Source of the DNA: CAZYQW01 sp964649825
Lineage (GTDB): Bacteria > Planctomycetota > B15-G4 > JADJEK01
DNA: 64,000 nt
Assembly (NCBI GenBank): GCA_964649825.1
Contig: CAZYQW010000075.1
Span: 40,519-104,518, forward strand
Reading direction: 5' to 3'
Part shown: piece after piece, positions 25,331 to 35,151 of the stretch
Layout of the letters: each line of letters begins with the position of its first letter
Numbering within the stretch: the first letter of the stretch is position 1
The notes under the pieces: model-generated
The model's input: only the letters and a program-made list of their open reading frames with translations
Told to the model about the DNA's origin: nothing
Database searches by the model: none
Translations under genes and position numbers: made by a program

Positions 25331-25407
25331 AGTCGACCGTGCCACCCGGTGACCGTTCCCGAAGAATCCGGTAGCCTGACCGACTTACGAAGGACGTGAG
25401 GTTTCCC

Positions 25408-28400
25408 ATGTCGACGAATGCACTCCGCGTCATCGGTCCGTTCGCCTCCCTCCTCCTCTTGGTCTGCATCGCGACGACGGATGCCCGGGGCCAGGACGCG
25501 AGCGAGCCCCCGAGGAAGTCGCTCGACGAGCTCGACCTGACGAAGGCGACCAGCGAGGTCGAGCTGCAGCACGAGCTGAAGGTCTACGAGCAAGTCTACC
25601 GGCGCAGCCTCGCCCTCCACTTCCTCCGCGTCGAGAAGGCGGGGCGCGGCGCGGTCCTCGACGGCCTCGACCCCAACTCGGCCGGCTCGATCAAGTACCT
25701 CGCGGACGACGAGACCGCGTTCCAGAACCTCGACTACCACTTCATCGAGCGGCGACGGAACGCGGAGCAGCGCATCCTCGCCAAGCTCCGCAAGGACGGC
25801 TTCCGCGGGATCGAGGACGTGCTCGAGGTGGTGAAGGACCGCGCGTTCCCCGACTCGGCCGCGTTCTCCGACCTGATGAACATCGTCGAGATGAACTTCC
25901 GCTACGCGTTGCGCAAGGAGCTGATCTCGGACGAGGAGTTCGCGAAGGACGTCGCGGTGCGGTTGACGGCCGAGACGGTGCGGGTGAACGGAACGGCCGG
26001 GCACGACGTGGCCGAGCTCGCGAAGGCGATGTGGAAGGAGAAGAACGCCGAGCAGTTCCCGGCCTGGTGGTTCGACCGGTCGTCCGGCCCGATCTCGTAC
26101 GAGTTCGGCCCGGTGCCCGACGCGCCCGCTTATCCGAAGGTCGATCTGAATCGCGCCACCGAGGAAGAGCTCCTCGCGCTCCCGAACGTCGAGACCGAGA
26201 CCGCCGCCGCGATCGCGTCGTACGCGAAACGGCACGGATTCCAGGGCTCCGAGGAGATCCGCCTCGTCAAGGACGTGCCCCGCCACCTCGTGAATCCTCT
26301 CCTCTCGCTCTGCGAGGCGACGCACGTCGCGAAGCGGAAGAAGTGGACCGTCATGGTCTACCTGAACGCAGCGAACAACCTCGAGCCGTTCGGCATCGAG
26401 GACATCAACGAGATGGAGAAGGTCGGTTCGACCCGCGACGTCAACGTAGTGGTCGAGCTCGCGCGCTACCACGGCAAGGAGCAGTCGGCGCAGGCGAACG
26501 CGGGCTATTTCTTCAATCCGTATCAGGAGCGCGAGCGGCAGTTCTACTACGGCCTCGACAACGAGCCGAACACCGCGCGTTACTACGTCCTGAAGGACGA
26601 GGACCCGGTGCGCGTCCAGTCGGTCGTGAAGGAACGCGCCGGGCTCACCGACGCCGGTGATCCCGTCCATTTGGCCAACTTCGGCAAGTGGGCGGTCGAG
26701 AGGTACCCGGCCGACCACTACGCCCTCGTGATCTGGAACCACGGCGCCGGCTGGTCGGGGGTTTCGTTCGACGACAACACGCACCACGGTCTCGACCTCC
26801 CCGAGGTCCGGCAGGCCCTCGAGGCGATCTGCGGCGAGCTCCGCAAGACGGGCAAGCCGCGCATCGACGTGCTCGACTTCGACGCCTGCCTGATGGCGAC
26901 GGTCGAGGTCGGCTACGAGCTGAAGGACGTCGTCGACTACCTCGTCGCTTCGCAGGAGGTCGAGCCCGGCGATGGCATGCCGTACGACGACTACCTCGAC
27001 TGGCTCGTCACGTATCCCGAGGCGCCGCCGGTCTCGTTCGCGAAGGCGATGGTCGACCGCTACGTCCGCTCGTACGCGCCCAAGGGCTCGCAGGTGAACG
27101 GCGACTTCGCGTGGTTCTCCGAGACGAAGTCCGCGCTCCGAACCTCGCGCATGACCGACCTGAAGGACGCGGTCGAAGTGGTCGCGGGCATGCTGCTCGA
27201 ACGGACCGAGCTGCTCGGCGAGGTGACCGAGGAGATCGTCGGCGACTCGCGCCGTTTCGGCCGCCTCGTCGACGTCCAGGACTTCTTGAAGCGGCTCGTC
27301 AAGCACGAGAAGAGCGACGCCGCGTTGAAGGACGCGGCGAACGAGGTGTTCGACCTGATCGGCTATCCCACCGACTCCTACAAGCTGGTGAACGAGGTCG
27401 AGATCAAGCGCCGCACGCCGGGCGACGTGATCTGGGGCTACAACGGCTGGAAGAGCCCGCCGCGCAACCTGGCTCCGTTCGTGCACCGCTCGCGCCACGC
27501 CAGGACGCCGCTCGTCGGCCCGAACGAGCGCGGCGACTACGTGGCCCGGATCACGTTCCCGCCGATGCTGTCCGATCCGAAATCGAGGAAGTCCGAGTTC
27601 GTGACCGAGATCAACTATCACTTCGCCGACGACGAGAAGAAGCGGACGGTGAAGGACTTCGAGAACATGTTCATCACCACCGACTTCCCGGCCGACGGCG
27701 CGGTCGCGGCCGAAGGCCACCTGGTGAGCAACAGCCGCTCGCACGGCGTCTCGATCTACTTCCCCGCGTATCTCGGGTTCGATCAGGAGTACTTGAAGCT
27801 TCGGTTCGCGCGCGCCTCGAGGTGGACCGAGATGTGCCGCCTCTTCCCGATGCGAAAGATCGAGAACCCGGCGCCGGTCGCCGTGCTCGGAGTGAACCAC
27901 GCGACCAAGGCCGACCGTGACACGCTCGGGGCGATCGCGGTGAGGCACGAGTTCACGAAGCGGATCCGCGCGTACGACTTCGCGGCGCCGTACCGGGACG
28001 ACCTCGCCGCCCTCGAGTACCGCTTCGACGTGGTGAACGATCCGCGCCCGTACGGCGAGGACTGGGAGGGGATGCTGCGCCACTGGTCGGGTGGCGTGGT
28101 CATCCTCGACAACCACGACGGCGTCGACGGCGGCGGGAACCCGTACTCGTATCTCTCGACCTCGTATCCGACTGCGGCGCCGAGCTGGGGACCGGACGGG
28201 CGCACGTTGATGCGCTACCTCGCGGACGGCGGACGCGTCCTGATCGGCAATCCCGGCGTCACGTCCGCCATCTGGGACACGCCGCTCTACCGCGACACGC
28301 TCGGCCTGAACTACGGCGAGCGGTGGGACTCCTCGTACGCGTTCCGCATGATCCAGTCCGACCGCACCCTCGACGAACGAACGTTCCAGCTCGAGCCGTC

Positions 28401-28818
28401 GCGAAAGGGCCAGGCGATCCAGGTCTTCACGGGCGGCGAAGGCGTCGAGCCGTTCTGCCTCCTCGACGCGGGCGGCCACATGGTCGGAGCGAAGATCGAG
28501 CGGACCGATCCCGCGACGAAGAAGTCGTTCCGGGCCGTCGTGCTCGGGTTCTACCTGGCCGACGTGAAGGATCCGGCGCTGCGGCGCGCGCTGCTCGGCG
28601 AGGCGATGGCGTTCCTGACCGCGGAGGTCGCGGAACCGGCGCCGGCGCCGGTCGGGATCGGAGCGGAGACGCCCACGACCATCGACGCCGACACGATCCA
28701 GGTTCTCAAGGAGCTCGGCTACGTCGGCCGGTCGAGCACGAACGGCACCAGCGGCGGGGCACCCGAGGACGGCAAGTCCGACGACCGGCCGCGCCAGACG
28801 GAGGACGGAAGGGAGTAG
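25408..28818 (+). CDS. Exported clostripain-family (C11) protease with helix-hairpin-helix insert and amidotransferase-like domain
   Basis: A 1136-residue protein with a signal peptide (ALRVIGPFASLLLLVCIATT). Residues about 240-300 form a ComEA-like helix-hairpin-helix (VDLNRATEEELLALPNVET), unusual in an exported protease. The clostripain C11 domain starts at WTVMVYLNAANNLEPFG (about 310), with the catalytic His in VIWNHGAGWSG (about residue 445) and Cys in DVLDFDACLMATVEVG (about residue 494). Residues about 840-1060 resemble a class I glutamine amidotransferase-like fold (GVVILDNHDGVDG, LMRYLADGGRVLIGNPG) found in other exported proteases. The C-terminus has DTIQVLKELGYVG. The ATG at 25408 was preferred to the GTG at 25396, because GTGAGG there serves as the ribosome site. 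Confidence 0.88.
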   Translation: MSTNALRVIGPFASLLLLVCIATTDARGQDASEPPRKSLDELDLTKATSEVELQHELKVYEQVYRRSLALHFLRVEKAGRGAVLDGLDPNSAGSIKYLADDETAFQNLDYHFIERRRNAEQRILAKLRKDGFRGIEDVLEVVKDRAFPDSAAFSDLMNIVEMNFRYALRKELISDEEFAKDVAVRLTAETVRVNGTAGHDVAELAKAMWKEKNAEQFPAWWFDRSSGPISYEFGPVPDAPAYPKVDLNRATEEELLALPNVETETAAAIASYAKRHGFQGSEEIRLVKDVPRHLVNPLLSLCEATHVAKRKKWTVMVYLNAANNLEPFGIEDINEMEKVGSTRDVNVVVELARYHGKEQSAQANAGYFFNPYQERERQFYYGLDNEPNTARYYVLKDEDPVRVQSVVKERAGLTDAGDPVHLANFGKWAVERYPADHYALVIWNHGAGWSGVSFDDNTHHGLDLPEVRQALEAICGELRKTGKPRIDVLDFDACLMATVEVGYELKDVVDYLVASQEVEPGDGMPYDDYLDWLVTYPEAPPVSFAKAMVDRYVRSYAPKGSQVNGDFAWFSETKSALRTSRMTDLKDAVEVVAGMLLERTELLGEVTEEIVGDSRRFGRLVDVQDFLKRLVKHEKSDAALKDAANEVFDLIGYPTDSYKLVNEVEIKRRTPGDVIWGYNGWKSPPRNLAPFVHRSRHARTPLVGPNERGDYVARITFPPMLSDPKSRKSEFVTEINYHFADDEKKRTVKDFENMFITTDFPADGAVAAEGHLVSNSRSHGVSIYFPAYLGFDQEYLKLRFARASRWTEMCRLFPMRKIENPAPVAVLGVNHATKADRDTLGAIAVRHEFTKRIRAYDFAAPYRDDLAALEYRFDVVNDPRPYGEDWEGMLRHWSGGVVILDNHDGVDGGGNPYSYLSTSYPTAAPSWGPDGRTLMRYLADGGRVLIGNPGVTSAIWDTPLYRDTLGLNYGERWDSSYAFRMIQSDRTLDERTFQLEPSRKGQAIQVFTGGEGVEPFCLLDAGGHMVGAKIERTDPATKKSFRAVVLGFYLADVKDPALRRALLGEAMAFLTAEVAEPAPAPVGIGAETPTTIDADTIQVLKELGYVGRSSTNGTSGGAPEDGKSDDRPRQTEDGRE

Positions 28819-29060
28819 CGTCGTCCGCGTCGGTCCGACGATCCCCCGGCGTTCTGCTGGTCGGATTTGGCCGTCGACCGCCCCGTTACCTCCGCCCCGG
28901 CGACGAGCTAACGCTGTCCGTCGCCGGGCTCGGGGGGTCCGCACCCCCGGTCGTGCCGTCGTTCCGCCGACACCGGCGTTCTCGAAGCCATTTGCGAGCG
29001 ACCGGAACCCAGGATACTCTGGGGACCGGCCGGTGAATGGGCGCCCGGTTCGGAGTGCTT

Positions 29061-30311
29061 ATGAAGCGATCGCCTCCCTGGAGCCTCCTCCTGGCGGTCG
29101 GACTGACGGGGTTCGTGGCGGGAACGCTGTTCGCCCCCCGTTCGTGGTCGCTCGATTCGCTGTTCGCGCGCGTCCGCGCCCTTCCGCGCACGGTGCAGGA
29201 TCGCCAGGTCCCCCTCGCCCCCGACGAGCTTGCCACCATCGATCTGTTCGAGCAGGCATCCGGCTCGGTCGTCTTCATCCAGACCAGTCATCCGCCGGGA
29301 ACCCCGGCCGATGGGATCCTGCTGGGCGTACCGCCGGCCGATCGCGCCGGCTCGAACGAGGACGCCGACCCGTCCGTCGATCCGAGCGCGAACAACGGCC
29401 CGCTCGATCCGCAGGCGATCGACCCCGATGACCTCGAGTGGGACAGCGGGTCCGGCTTCGTGTGGGACGAGTTCGGCCACGTCGTGACGAACTACCACGT
29501 CGTGAAGGACGCGATCGACCTCGTCGTACGCCTCCCGGACCTGACCGACTGGCCGGCCGAGCTGATCGGACACGACGAGGACAAGGACCTCGCCGTGCTC
29601 TGGATCGACGCACCGCGCGACCGGCTCGACCCGATCGGGATCGGCCGATCCCAGAGCCTGCGCGTCGGCCAGAAGGCGTACTCGATCGGCAACCCGTTCG
29701 GGCTCTCCAGCACGCTCACCGAGGGGATCATCTCGGCGCTCGGACGGACCATCCGGTCGGGCACCGGGGCGGGCCGCATCATCCAGGACGTCATCCAGAC
29801 CGACGCTGCCATCAACCCGGGCAACTCGGGCGGCCCGCTGCTCGACTCGGCCGGTCGCCTCATCGGGGTGACGACGGCGATGGTCACCGAGAGCGGCAAC
29901 AGCGCCGGCATCGGGTTCGCCATCCCGGTCGATACGGTGAACCGCATCGTGCCGGACCTGATCAACTTCGGGCAGCCGATGCGTGCCGGCCTCGGCGTCC
30001 GAGTGCACGCCGAGTTCGATCGGCGGATCGACGGCGTGATGATCGCGTTCGTGCTGCCGGGGAGCGCGGCCGAGCAGGTCGGCCTCCGCGGGACGATGAA
30101 CCCGCGGACGCTGTCGCTCGGGCACGGCGACCTGATCGTCGGCATCGACGGCGAGCGGGTCAGCAACTTCGACGACCTCTACCGGATCCTCGACGACCTT
30201 CGCCCCGGAGCGATGGTCGAGGTCCGCTTCCGCCGTCAGGGGACGGAGCACACCGTGGAGCTGGAGCTGCAGCTCATCACGCCGCCCCCGCCCGACCGCG
30301 CGCACGATTGA
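29061..30311 (+). CDS. HtrA/DegP-type serine protease with PDZ domain
   Basis: A 416-residue periplasmic quality-control protease. The N-terminal segment (LLLAVGLTGFVAGTLFAP) is a signal peptide or anchor. The trypsin-like domain has an intact triad: His in VTNYHVVKD (about residue 146), Asp in DKDLAVLWID (about 176) and Ser in NPGNSGGPLLDS (about 256). A single PDZ domain follows (about 315-400), with GDLIVGIDGERVSNFDDLYR. A Pro/Asp-rich linker (about 75-125) lies before the protease core. The start at 29061 has GGAG six bases ahead; an ATG at 29037 is possible but has no ribosome site. This is the active counterpart to the inactive tandem protein at the left edge. Confidence 0.95.
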   Translation: MKRSPPWSLLLAVGLTGFVAGTLFAPRSWSLDSLFARVRALPRTVQDRQVPLAPDELATIDLFEQASGSVVFIQTSHPPGTPADGILLGVPPADRAGSNEDADPSVDPSANNGPLDPQAIDPDDLEWDSGSGFVWDEFGHVVTNYHVVKDAIDLVVRLPDLTDWPAELIGHDEDKDLAVLWIDAPRDRLDPIGIGRSQSLRVGQKAYSIGNPFGLSSTLTEGIISALGRTIRSGTGAGRIIQDVIQTDAAINPGNSGGPLLDSAGRLIGVTTAMVTESGNSAGIGFAIPVDTVNRIVPDLINFGQPMRAGLGVRVHAEFDRRIDGVMIAFVLPGSAAEQVGLRGTMNPRTLSLGHGDLIVGIDGERVSNFDDLYRILDDLRPGAMVEVRFRRQGTEHTVELELQLITPPPPDRAHD

Positions 30312-30328
30312 CTCGGCGTGCGGGGCCG

Positions 30329-31570
30329 TCAGCGCGGCGGGTCGGGGCGGAGCGGCACCAGATGCCGGAGCTCGACTGACGACACCTGCGTGTTACCGGT
30401 GAGGCGGCGGACGGCGGCGATCGCGCGCTCGTCGCGCAGAGCGTCGACGATACGCGCGACCTCGCGCTCCGGCGCGCCGGGCGGCGGGAGCACGACGTTC
30501 ACGTGGTTCTCGCCGACGAACTCCACGCCGGTCGGGACGAGGGCGGCTCGCAACCGGGCCGCGCGGCCGGCGCCGGTCACGCGGTTCACGACGATCGCCG
30601 GCCCGCGGAGCGGCTCCCGCCCGCGCACGAAGCCCGGCTTCCCCGCCCGCCCGACGAAGTCGAGCGTCCCGTCCATGCCGATGTCCTTCGCCCAGATCAA
30701 CCGGACCGCCCCACGGCGGTCGTTCGTCAAGCGGTCGCGGTTCTGGTTCCAGACGACTCCGCCGGTCTTGACGGAACAACCGAGCTCGGCGAGCGTGACC
30801 GCGCCGGCGAACAACTGGTCGAGCGCGGGCGGGTCCTCGGTGAAGAGAGTGAGATCGCCGCGCCGCCACACGTGCCGGCCGTCGTCGGGCTCGCCCTTCA
30901 CGACCCGGAACAGCATCACGGCCTGCTGCGCGCCCTCGAATCGGTTCGACCGATCGAGCACTCGGATCCGCTCGACGCGCCCGACCCTCAGGATCCAGTC
31001 GCGCAGGTCACGGAAGTACCGCCCATTGTTCATCGACGGCGAGACCACGAACGCGAGCACCCCACCCGGCTTCAGAAGCTCGATCCCGAGCTTCACGAAC
31101 AACGCGTACGTGTTGGGCCGTCCGGAGATCACGTCGCCATAGCGGTAGAGGAGGTCGGAGCGCGACGGAGTCTCGAAGTACGGGGGATTGCCGATCACCG
31201 CGTCGAACGTGGGATGGAACGCGACGGCGAGCGCGTCGCGCTCCTCGATCGTGGCGCGCGGGTCGGCCGCCCGCGCGAGCTCGCACAGCCGCCGGTCGAT
31301 CTCGTAGCCGACCCGCTTCGCCGCCGGCCAGTGCCGCCGCACCGTCTCGAAGAACTCGCCGGTCCCGCACGCCGGGTCGAGCACGCGCGCACCGCGCGGC
31401 AGCGCGAGATCTTCGAGGAGCGCGTCGCGCAGCGACCGCGGCGTGAAGTACTGGCCGAGCCGCTTCCGATGGTCGAGCGGCGTGCCCTGGATGTAGCGGG
31501 CGGTGGCGGCGGACAGTTCGGGCGAAGTCGACACGGCGGCGCTCGTCGGGTTTCGTCGGACGGAGAACAA
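30329..31570 (-). CDS. DNA N6-adenine methyltransferase, TaqI/Eco57I-like, solitary
   Basis: A 413-residue class I methyltransferase. The S-adenosylmethionine motif I is VLDPACGTGEFFET (about residue 63), and the catalytic motif IV is DAVIGNPPYFETPS (about residue 125), diagnostic of gamma-class N6-adenine DNA methylases. LLKPGGVLAFVVSPSMNNG follows. The C-terminal 150 residues (ELGCSVKTGGVVWNQNRDRL onward) resemble the TaqI-type target-recognition region. The N-terminal RLGQYFTP motif is also typical of this group. No nuclease domain or adjacent restriction gene is present, so it is either an orphan or a modification-only enzyme. The start is uncertain: TTG at 31570 (AGGAT ahead) or GTG at 31534. 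Confidence 0.9.
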   Translation of the reverse strand: MFSVRRNPTSAAVSTSPELSAATARYIQGTPLDHRKRLGQYFTPRSLRDALLEDLALPRGARVLDPACGTGEFFETVRRHWPAAKRVGYEIDRRLCELARAADPRATIEERDALAVAFHPTFDAVIGNPPYFETPSRSDLLYRYGDVISGRPNTYALFVKLGIELLKPGGVLAFVVSPSMNNGRYFRDLRDWILRVGRVERIRVLDRSNRFEGAQQAVMLFRVVKGEPDDGRHVWRRGDLTLFTEDPPALDQLFAGAVTLAELGCSVKTGGVVWNQNRDRLTNDRRGAVRLIWAKDIGMDGTLDFVGRAGKPGFVRGREPLRGPAIVVNRVTGAGRAARLRAALVPTGVEFVGENHVNVVLPPPGAPEREVARIVDALRDERAIAAVRRLTGNTQVSSVELRHLVPLRPDPPR

Positions 31571-31688
31571 CGCCGGATCCTAGAGTCGAGACTCGCAGTT
31601 CTTGCGGATTCTCCGGGGCCCTCGCCAACTCGCGAGTCGTTCGCCCCGCACCCGAGCTCGCGCCATGGCCGCCCGCCGCCGCGCCGCG

Positions 31689-33626
31689 TCAGTCGATCTC
31701 GAAGATGCCGCCGGCGGCCGCGACGCTCTTCACCTTGAACGACGCCTTGCCGGAGTCCACGAACCCGCCCACGCAGAGCCGGAAGCTGCCGGGGTCCGCG
31801 AGCGGCAGCGAGTGGATCTCGATCCGGCTCGCGCTCGTCCACACGACGTGCGCGGAGACATCCTGGAGATCTCCCTCCGGGGTCCGTAGGTGGACCGACG
31901 CGCCGCCGCCGAAACCCTCCAGGAGATCGATCGTCGCGTGCAGCTCGGTGTTTCCCATCGACTTCACCTTCATCTCGACGAACTCCTCCCCCGGCTTGCT
32001 CGACTTCACCTTCGTCTTCGACGCCGACTTCTTCTTGAACTTCGCGCTCGTCTCGAGCTCGTAGTCACCCGTGGCTCCGTCCTTCGCGCTCAGCTCGACG
32101 CGGTAGACCGAGTCCGGCTTCGCCTTGAACGTCCGCACCGTCCCGACCGTGCCGATCCACGTGTCGAGCAGCGTCTCGCCCGGATCGCAGCAGTTGAACT
32201 CGAACACGCGCACGACCGGGACGAGGCCGTCGCTCAGCGCGCCGACCTCGACGCCGAACTTCGATCCGCTCGGGGCCGGGAAGAGCGCGAGGTCGACGTC
32301 GCCCTCGTCGAGCCGGCCTCGCAGCCGGTCGCCGGGGAGGAAGTCCTCGGTCAGCTCGTCGGCGTGCTCGTCCCACGCCACGACGTTCACCTTGCCGCCC
32401 ACCCCCGACGCATCCGATCCGCTGATCACCTCGCGGCGGCCGTCTCCATCCAGATCCGCCATCCCGGCGAGCGCGATCGGGCTCGTGCTCGCTTGGTCGA
32501 CGCCGGCGAGCCACGCGCCGAGCTGCGAGCCGTCGAGGCCGGAGAAGACCTTCGTCAGCGGACGGTGGAACGAACTCGGTCGCGAGCCGGCGGCGACGTC
32601 GTCGAAGCCGTCTCCGTCGAAGTCGCCCACGCCGGCCACGCTCTGGCCGAACGTGCTGTGAAGCACCTCGCCGCGGAGGTCGTGGACGAGGTCGCCCTGC
32701 GACGAGAAGACCTTGGCCCGTCCTCGCCCGCAAGCGTCGAACGTGGACGGGTGTCCGATGACGATCTCGAGGCCGCCGTCACCGTTCACGTCTCCCGCCC
32801 CATCCACGGCGACGCCGAACGTTCGGTCCTCGAGCCCACCGCCGAGGCGGAACATCTCGCTGCCGTCCGCGCCGGAGTAGACCGCGGCGTAGCGCCCGTA
32901 GATGATGCCCTCGTTCGTGCCCGCGAGGATCTCGGCGTGACCATCCCCGTTCAGGTCGCCGGCGCCGGCCACGCTCCAGCCCAGCCGGTCGCCCAGGCTC
33001 CACTCGTTCCCGGCGCTTTCGCCCGCCGGCGCAATGAGGATGCCGCCGTCCTTGCCGGAGTAGACGACGCAGCGGCCGGCGCCGTTGCCGAAGCCGGGCG
33101 ACCCGACGACGAGATCGCCCGTCCCGTCGCCGTCGACGTCGCCGGCCGAGGCGAGGCTCCAGCCGAACAGGTCGTCCGCGCTGCCCACGAAGAGGTGAAG
33201 GACCGAACCGTCGAGGCCCGAGAGGACCTGGACGTACGCGTGCTTGCTTCCCCACGGCCCCTGACCGATCGCGCTCGCCGCGAAGTCGGCGCGGCCGTCC
33301 CCGTTCAAGTCGCCGAGGCCGGCGACGGCCCAGCCGAAGCGATCGCCGACCGAGTCGCCGCCGACCGAGTGGATCAGCGCCCCGTCCGCGCCCGAGTGGA
33401 CGTACGCGGCGCCCGGAGTGGTCGGGATGTCGTCGTACGAGACGGGAGCTCCGATCAGGACGTCGGAGATCCCGTCGCCGTCCACGTCGCCGGCGTCAGC
33501 CACCGATCGCCCGAGGCCGGCCCCGGACGGCCCCGTGAACTCGAGGAGGACCGACGGCGATCCGGCCGCCGGCACGGTGATGGACAGGAACGCGAGGACC
33601 AAGGCACCTTCGATTCGCAGCAACAT
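31689..33626 (-). CDS. Secreted FG-GAP (integrin alpha-like) propeller protein
   Basis: A 645-residue exported protein (signal IEGALVLAFLSITVPAAG). Seven FG-GAP repeats form a calcium-binding beta propeller over about residues 30-400; their cores read DVDGDGISDVLIGAP, DLNGDGRADFAAS, DVDGDGTGDLVVGSP, DLNGDGHAEILAG, DVNGDGGLEIVIGHP, DFDGDGFDDVAAGS and DLDGDGRREVISGSD. The C-terminal 240 residues form two beta-sandwich modules with an intervening Lys-rich stretch (KFKKKSASKTKVKSSKPGEE), reminiscent of PPC-type domains. It is probably surface-exposed and adhesive. It lies between two DNA methyltransferase genes but is not in an operon with either: the one on its 3' side is on the same strand, 118 bp away, and the other is divergent. 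Confidence 0.92.
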   Translation of the reverse strand: MLLRIEGALVLAFLSITVPAAGSPSVLLEFTGPSGAGLGRSVADAGDVDGDGISDVLIGAPVSYDDIPTTPGAAYVHSGADGALIHSVGGDSVGDRFGWAVAGLGDLNGDGRADFAASAIGQGPWGSKHAYVQVLSGLDGSVLHLFVGSADDLFGWSLASAGDVDGDGTGDLVVGSPGFGNGAGRCVVYSGKDGGILIAPAGESAGNEWSLGDRLGWSVAGAGDLNGDGHAEILAGTNEGIIYGRYAAVYSGADGSEMFRLGGGLEDRTFGVAVDGAGDVNGDGGLEIVIGHPSTFDACGRGRAKVFSSQGDLVHDLRGEVLHSTFGQSVAGVGDFDGDGFDDVAAGSRPSSFHRPLTKVFSGLDGSQLGAWLAGVDQASTSPIALAGMADLDGDGRREVISGSDASGVGGKVNVVAWDEHADELTEDFLPGDRLRGRLDEGDVDLALFPAPSGSKFGVEVGALSDGLVPVVRVFEFNCCDPGETLLDTWIGTVGTVRTFKAKPDSVYRVELSAKDGATGDYELETSAKFKKKSASKTKVKSSKPGEEFVEMKVKSMGNTELHATIDLLEGFGGGASVHLRTPEGDLQDVSAHVVWTSASRIEIHSLPLADPGSFRLCVGGFVDSGKASFKVKSVAAAGGIFEID

Positions 33627-33924
33627 GATTCTTCTCCGTCATCTCGAGGCCGAGGGACGGGTGGCGAGGACGCCCGCGCCCCATTCTCGCTTCGTGTGAC
33701 CTTACGACCGTGGCGTCGCAACTCGCGGTCCGCTCGGAACCGCCGGCAACGCCCGGTTTCGTCTCGGGTCGAGCCTCCGCTGCCGTGTGGGACCGCTCAT
33801 CGGCCGGCGCATCCGCACGTCGGCCGTCGCGCGACGTCGCCCCATGACTCCGGCATGACTCGGGCGCCGCGTGACCAGGCGGCCCCGTGACGCCACCGAT
33901 CGAATCGCGTAGAAGGGTCGAAGC

Positions 33925-35118
33925 ATGAGGCCGAACGAACGACGTCGCTCCGCGTTCCATCAGTCCGGCGGCAGCATCGACACCTCCGGCGACCGCGTGG
34001 CGGCGGCCCGACTGGCCGACGCCTGGCGCGCGGCGACCGGAGACGGCCGCGAGTGGACGCACGGCTTCCACGCCTACCCGGCCCGCGTCCATCCCGGCAT
34101 CGTCCGCTCTCTGATCGCGGCCTACTCTCGACCCGGCGACGTCGTGCTCGACCCGTTCGCGGGAAGCGGCACGGTGCTCGTCGAGGCGCTCGCGGCCGGG
34201 CGGCGCGGGCTCGGCGGCGACGTCAACCCGATCGCGGTTGCGATCGCCCGCGAGAAAGTCGCCCGCTCCGACGCCGCGTCGCGGCGCGCGCTCGAAGAGA
34301 CCGCCGAGCGAGTCGCCCGGCCGCGACGATCGCGACGCGACGAGACTCTCGAATTCGACGACGACCCCCTGTTTCGCGCCTACGTGCGAAGCGAGCTGGG
34401 CGCCCTCGCGGCGGGGATCGTCCGCGTCTCCAGTGCCGCCCGGCGCCGTACGCTCGAGATGGTCCTGTCGTCGATCCTCGTGAAGGTCTCGCGGCGGCGG
34501 TCCGAGACCGACGCGCGATCGAAGGAGGGCGGCGTCCCGCCGGGCGCCACGACGCACCTGTTCGTCGAGCGCGCGTTGGAGCTGACCCACGGGCGTCGCG
34601 ACCTCGAGCGCGCCGTCCCGCCGGGGGCTCCGTCCGCGTTCGTCGCGCTCGCCGACGCGCGCGCGCTGCCGTTTCGCGATCGCTCCGTCGACCTCGTCCT
34701 CACGTCGCCGCCCTACCTTGGCACGTACGACTACGCGGAGACCCAGGAGCTGCGCGCGGCCGCGTTCGGCACGACGATGCGCGGCGCTCGCCGCCGCGAG
34801 ATCGGCGCTCGCGCGGACGCCGCCGGCCGTCGGCGCGATGCGGTGGAACGATTCGTCGACGACCTCGCCGCCGCGCTCGCCGAGATCCGTCGCGTGTCGC
34901 GACCGGGCGCGCGCACGGTGATGATCTTGGGTGACTCGATCGCCGGCGGCGCTCGGGTGGACGCGGCGCACGTGCTCGACGCGGCCGCGCGAAAGGCGCG
35001 CCTCGCGTTCGTCGCGATCGCGTCGCAGCACCGTCCGCAGCCGGATCGCCGCAGCCAGGACGCATTCGCGCGCCACGCGAAGCGCGAGCACATCGTGCTG
35101 CTGCGCCGTCCCGACTGA
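33925..35118 (+). CDS. DNA methyltransferase with DPFAGSGT and TSPPY motifs, solitary
   Basis: A 397-residue N4/N6-type DNA methylase. Near the N-terminus GFHAYPARVHPGIVRSLIAA leads into motif I, DVVLDPFAGSGTVLVEALAAG (given as DPFAGSGTVLVEALAAG, about residue 76). The catalytic motif IV is LVLTSPPYLGTYDYAE (about residue 260). TSPPY favours cytosine-N4, but adenine-N6 is possible. Motif I precedes IV, so the order is alpha- or gamma-like. About 180 residues of charged, partly helical sequence separate the motifs and could be the target-recognition region. The end (HAKREHIVLLRRP) is typical. AAGGG lies seven bases ahead of the ATG. No restriction gene is adjacent. A substrate other than DNA (RNA) cannot be excluded. 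Confidence 0.85.
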   Translation: MRPNERRRSAFHQSGGSIDTSGDRVAAARLADAWRAATGDGREWTHGFHAYPARVHPGIVRSLIAAYSRPGDVVLDPFAGSGTVLVEALAAGRRGLGGDVNPIAVAIAREKVARSDAASRRALEETAERVARPRRSRRDETLEFDDDPLFRAYVRSELGALAAGIVRVSSAARRRTLEMVLSSILVKVSRRRSETDARSKEGGVPPGATTHLFVERALELTHGRRDLERAVPPGAPSAFVALADARALPFRDRSVDLVLTSPPYLGTYDYAETQELRAAAFGTTMRGARRREIGARADAAGRRRDAVERFVDDLAAALAEIRRVSRPGARTVMILGDSIAGGARVDAAHVLDAAARKARLAFVAIASQHRPQPDRRSQDAFARHAKREHIVLLRRPD

Positions 35119-35151
35119 TCGTCCGGGAGAAGTCGTGCTCGGAGGGGGCCG

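Noticed and set aside
25138..28944. 1268-residue open frame opposite the clostripain gene
   Set aside because: Composition is Arg/Asp/Val-rich with no domain, fully antisense to a catalytically recognisable protease.
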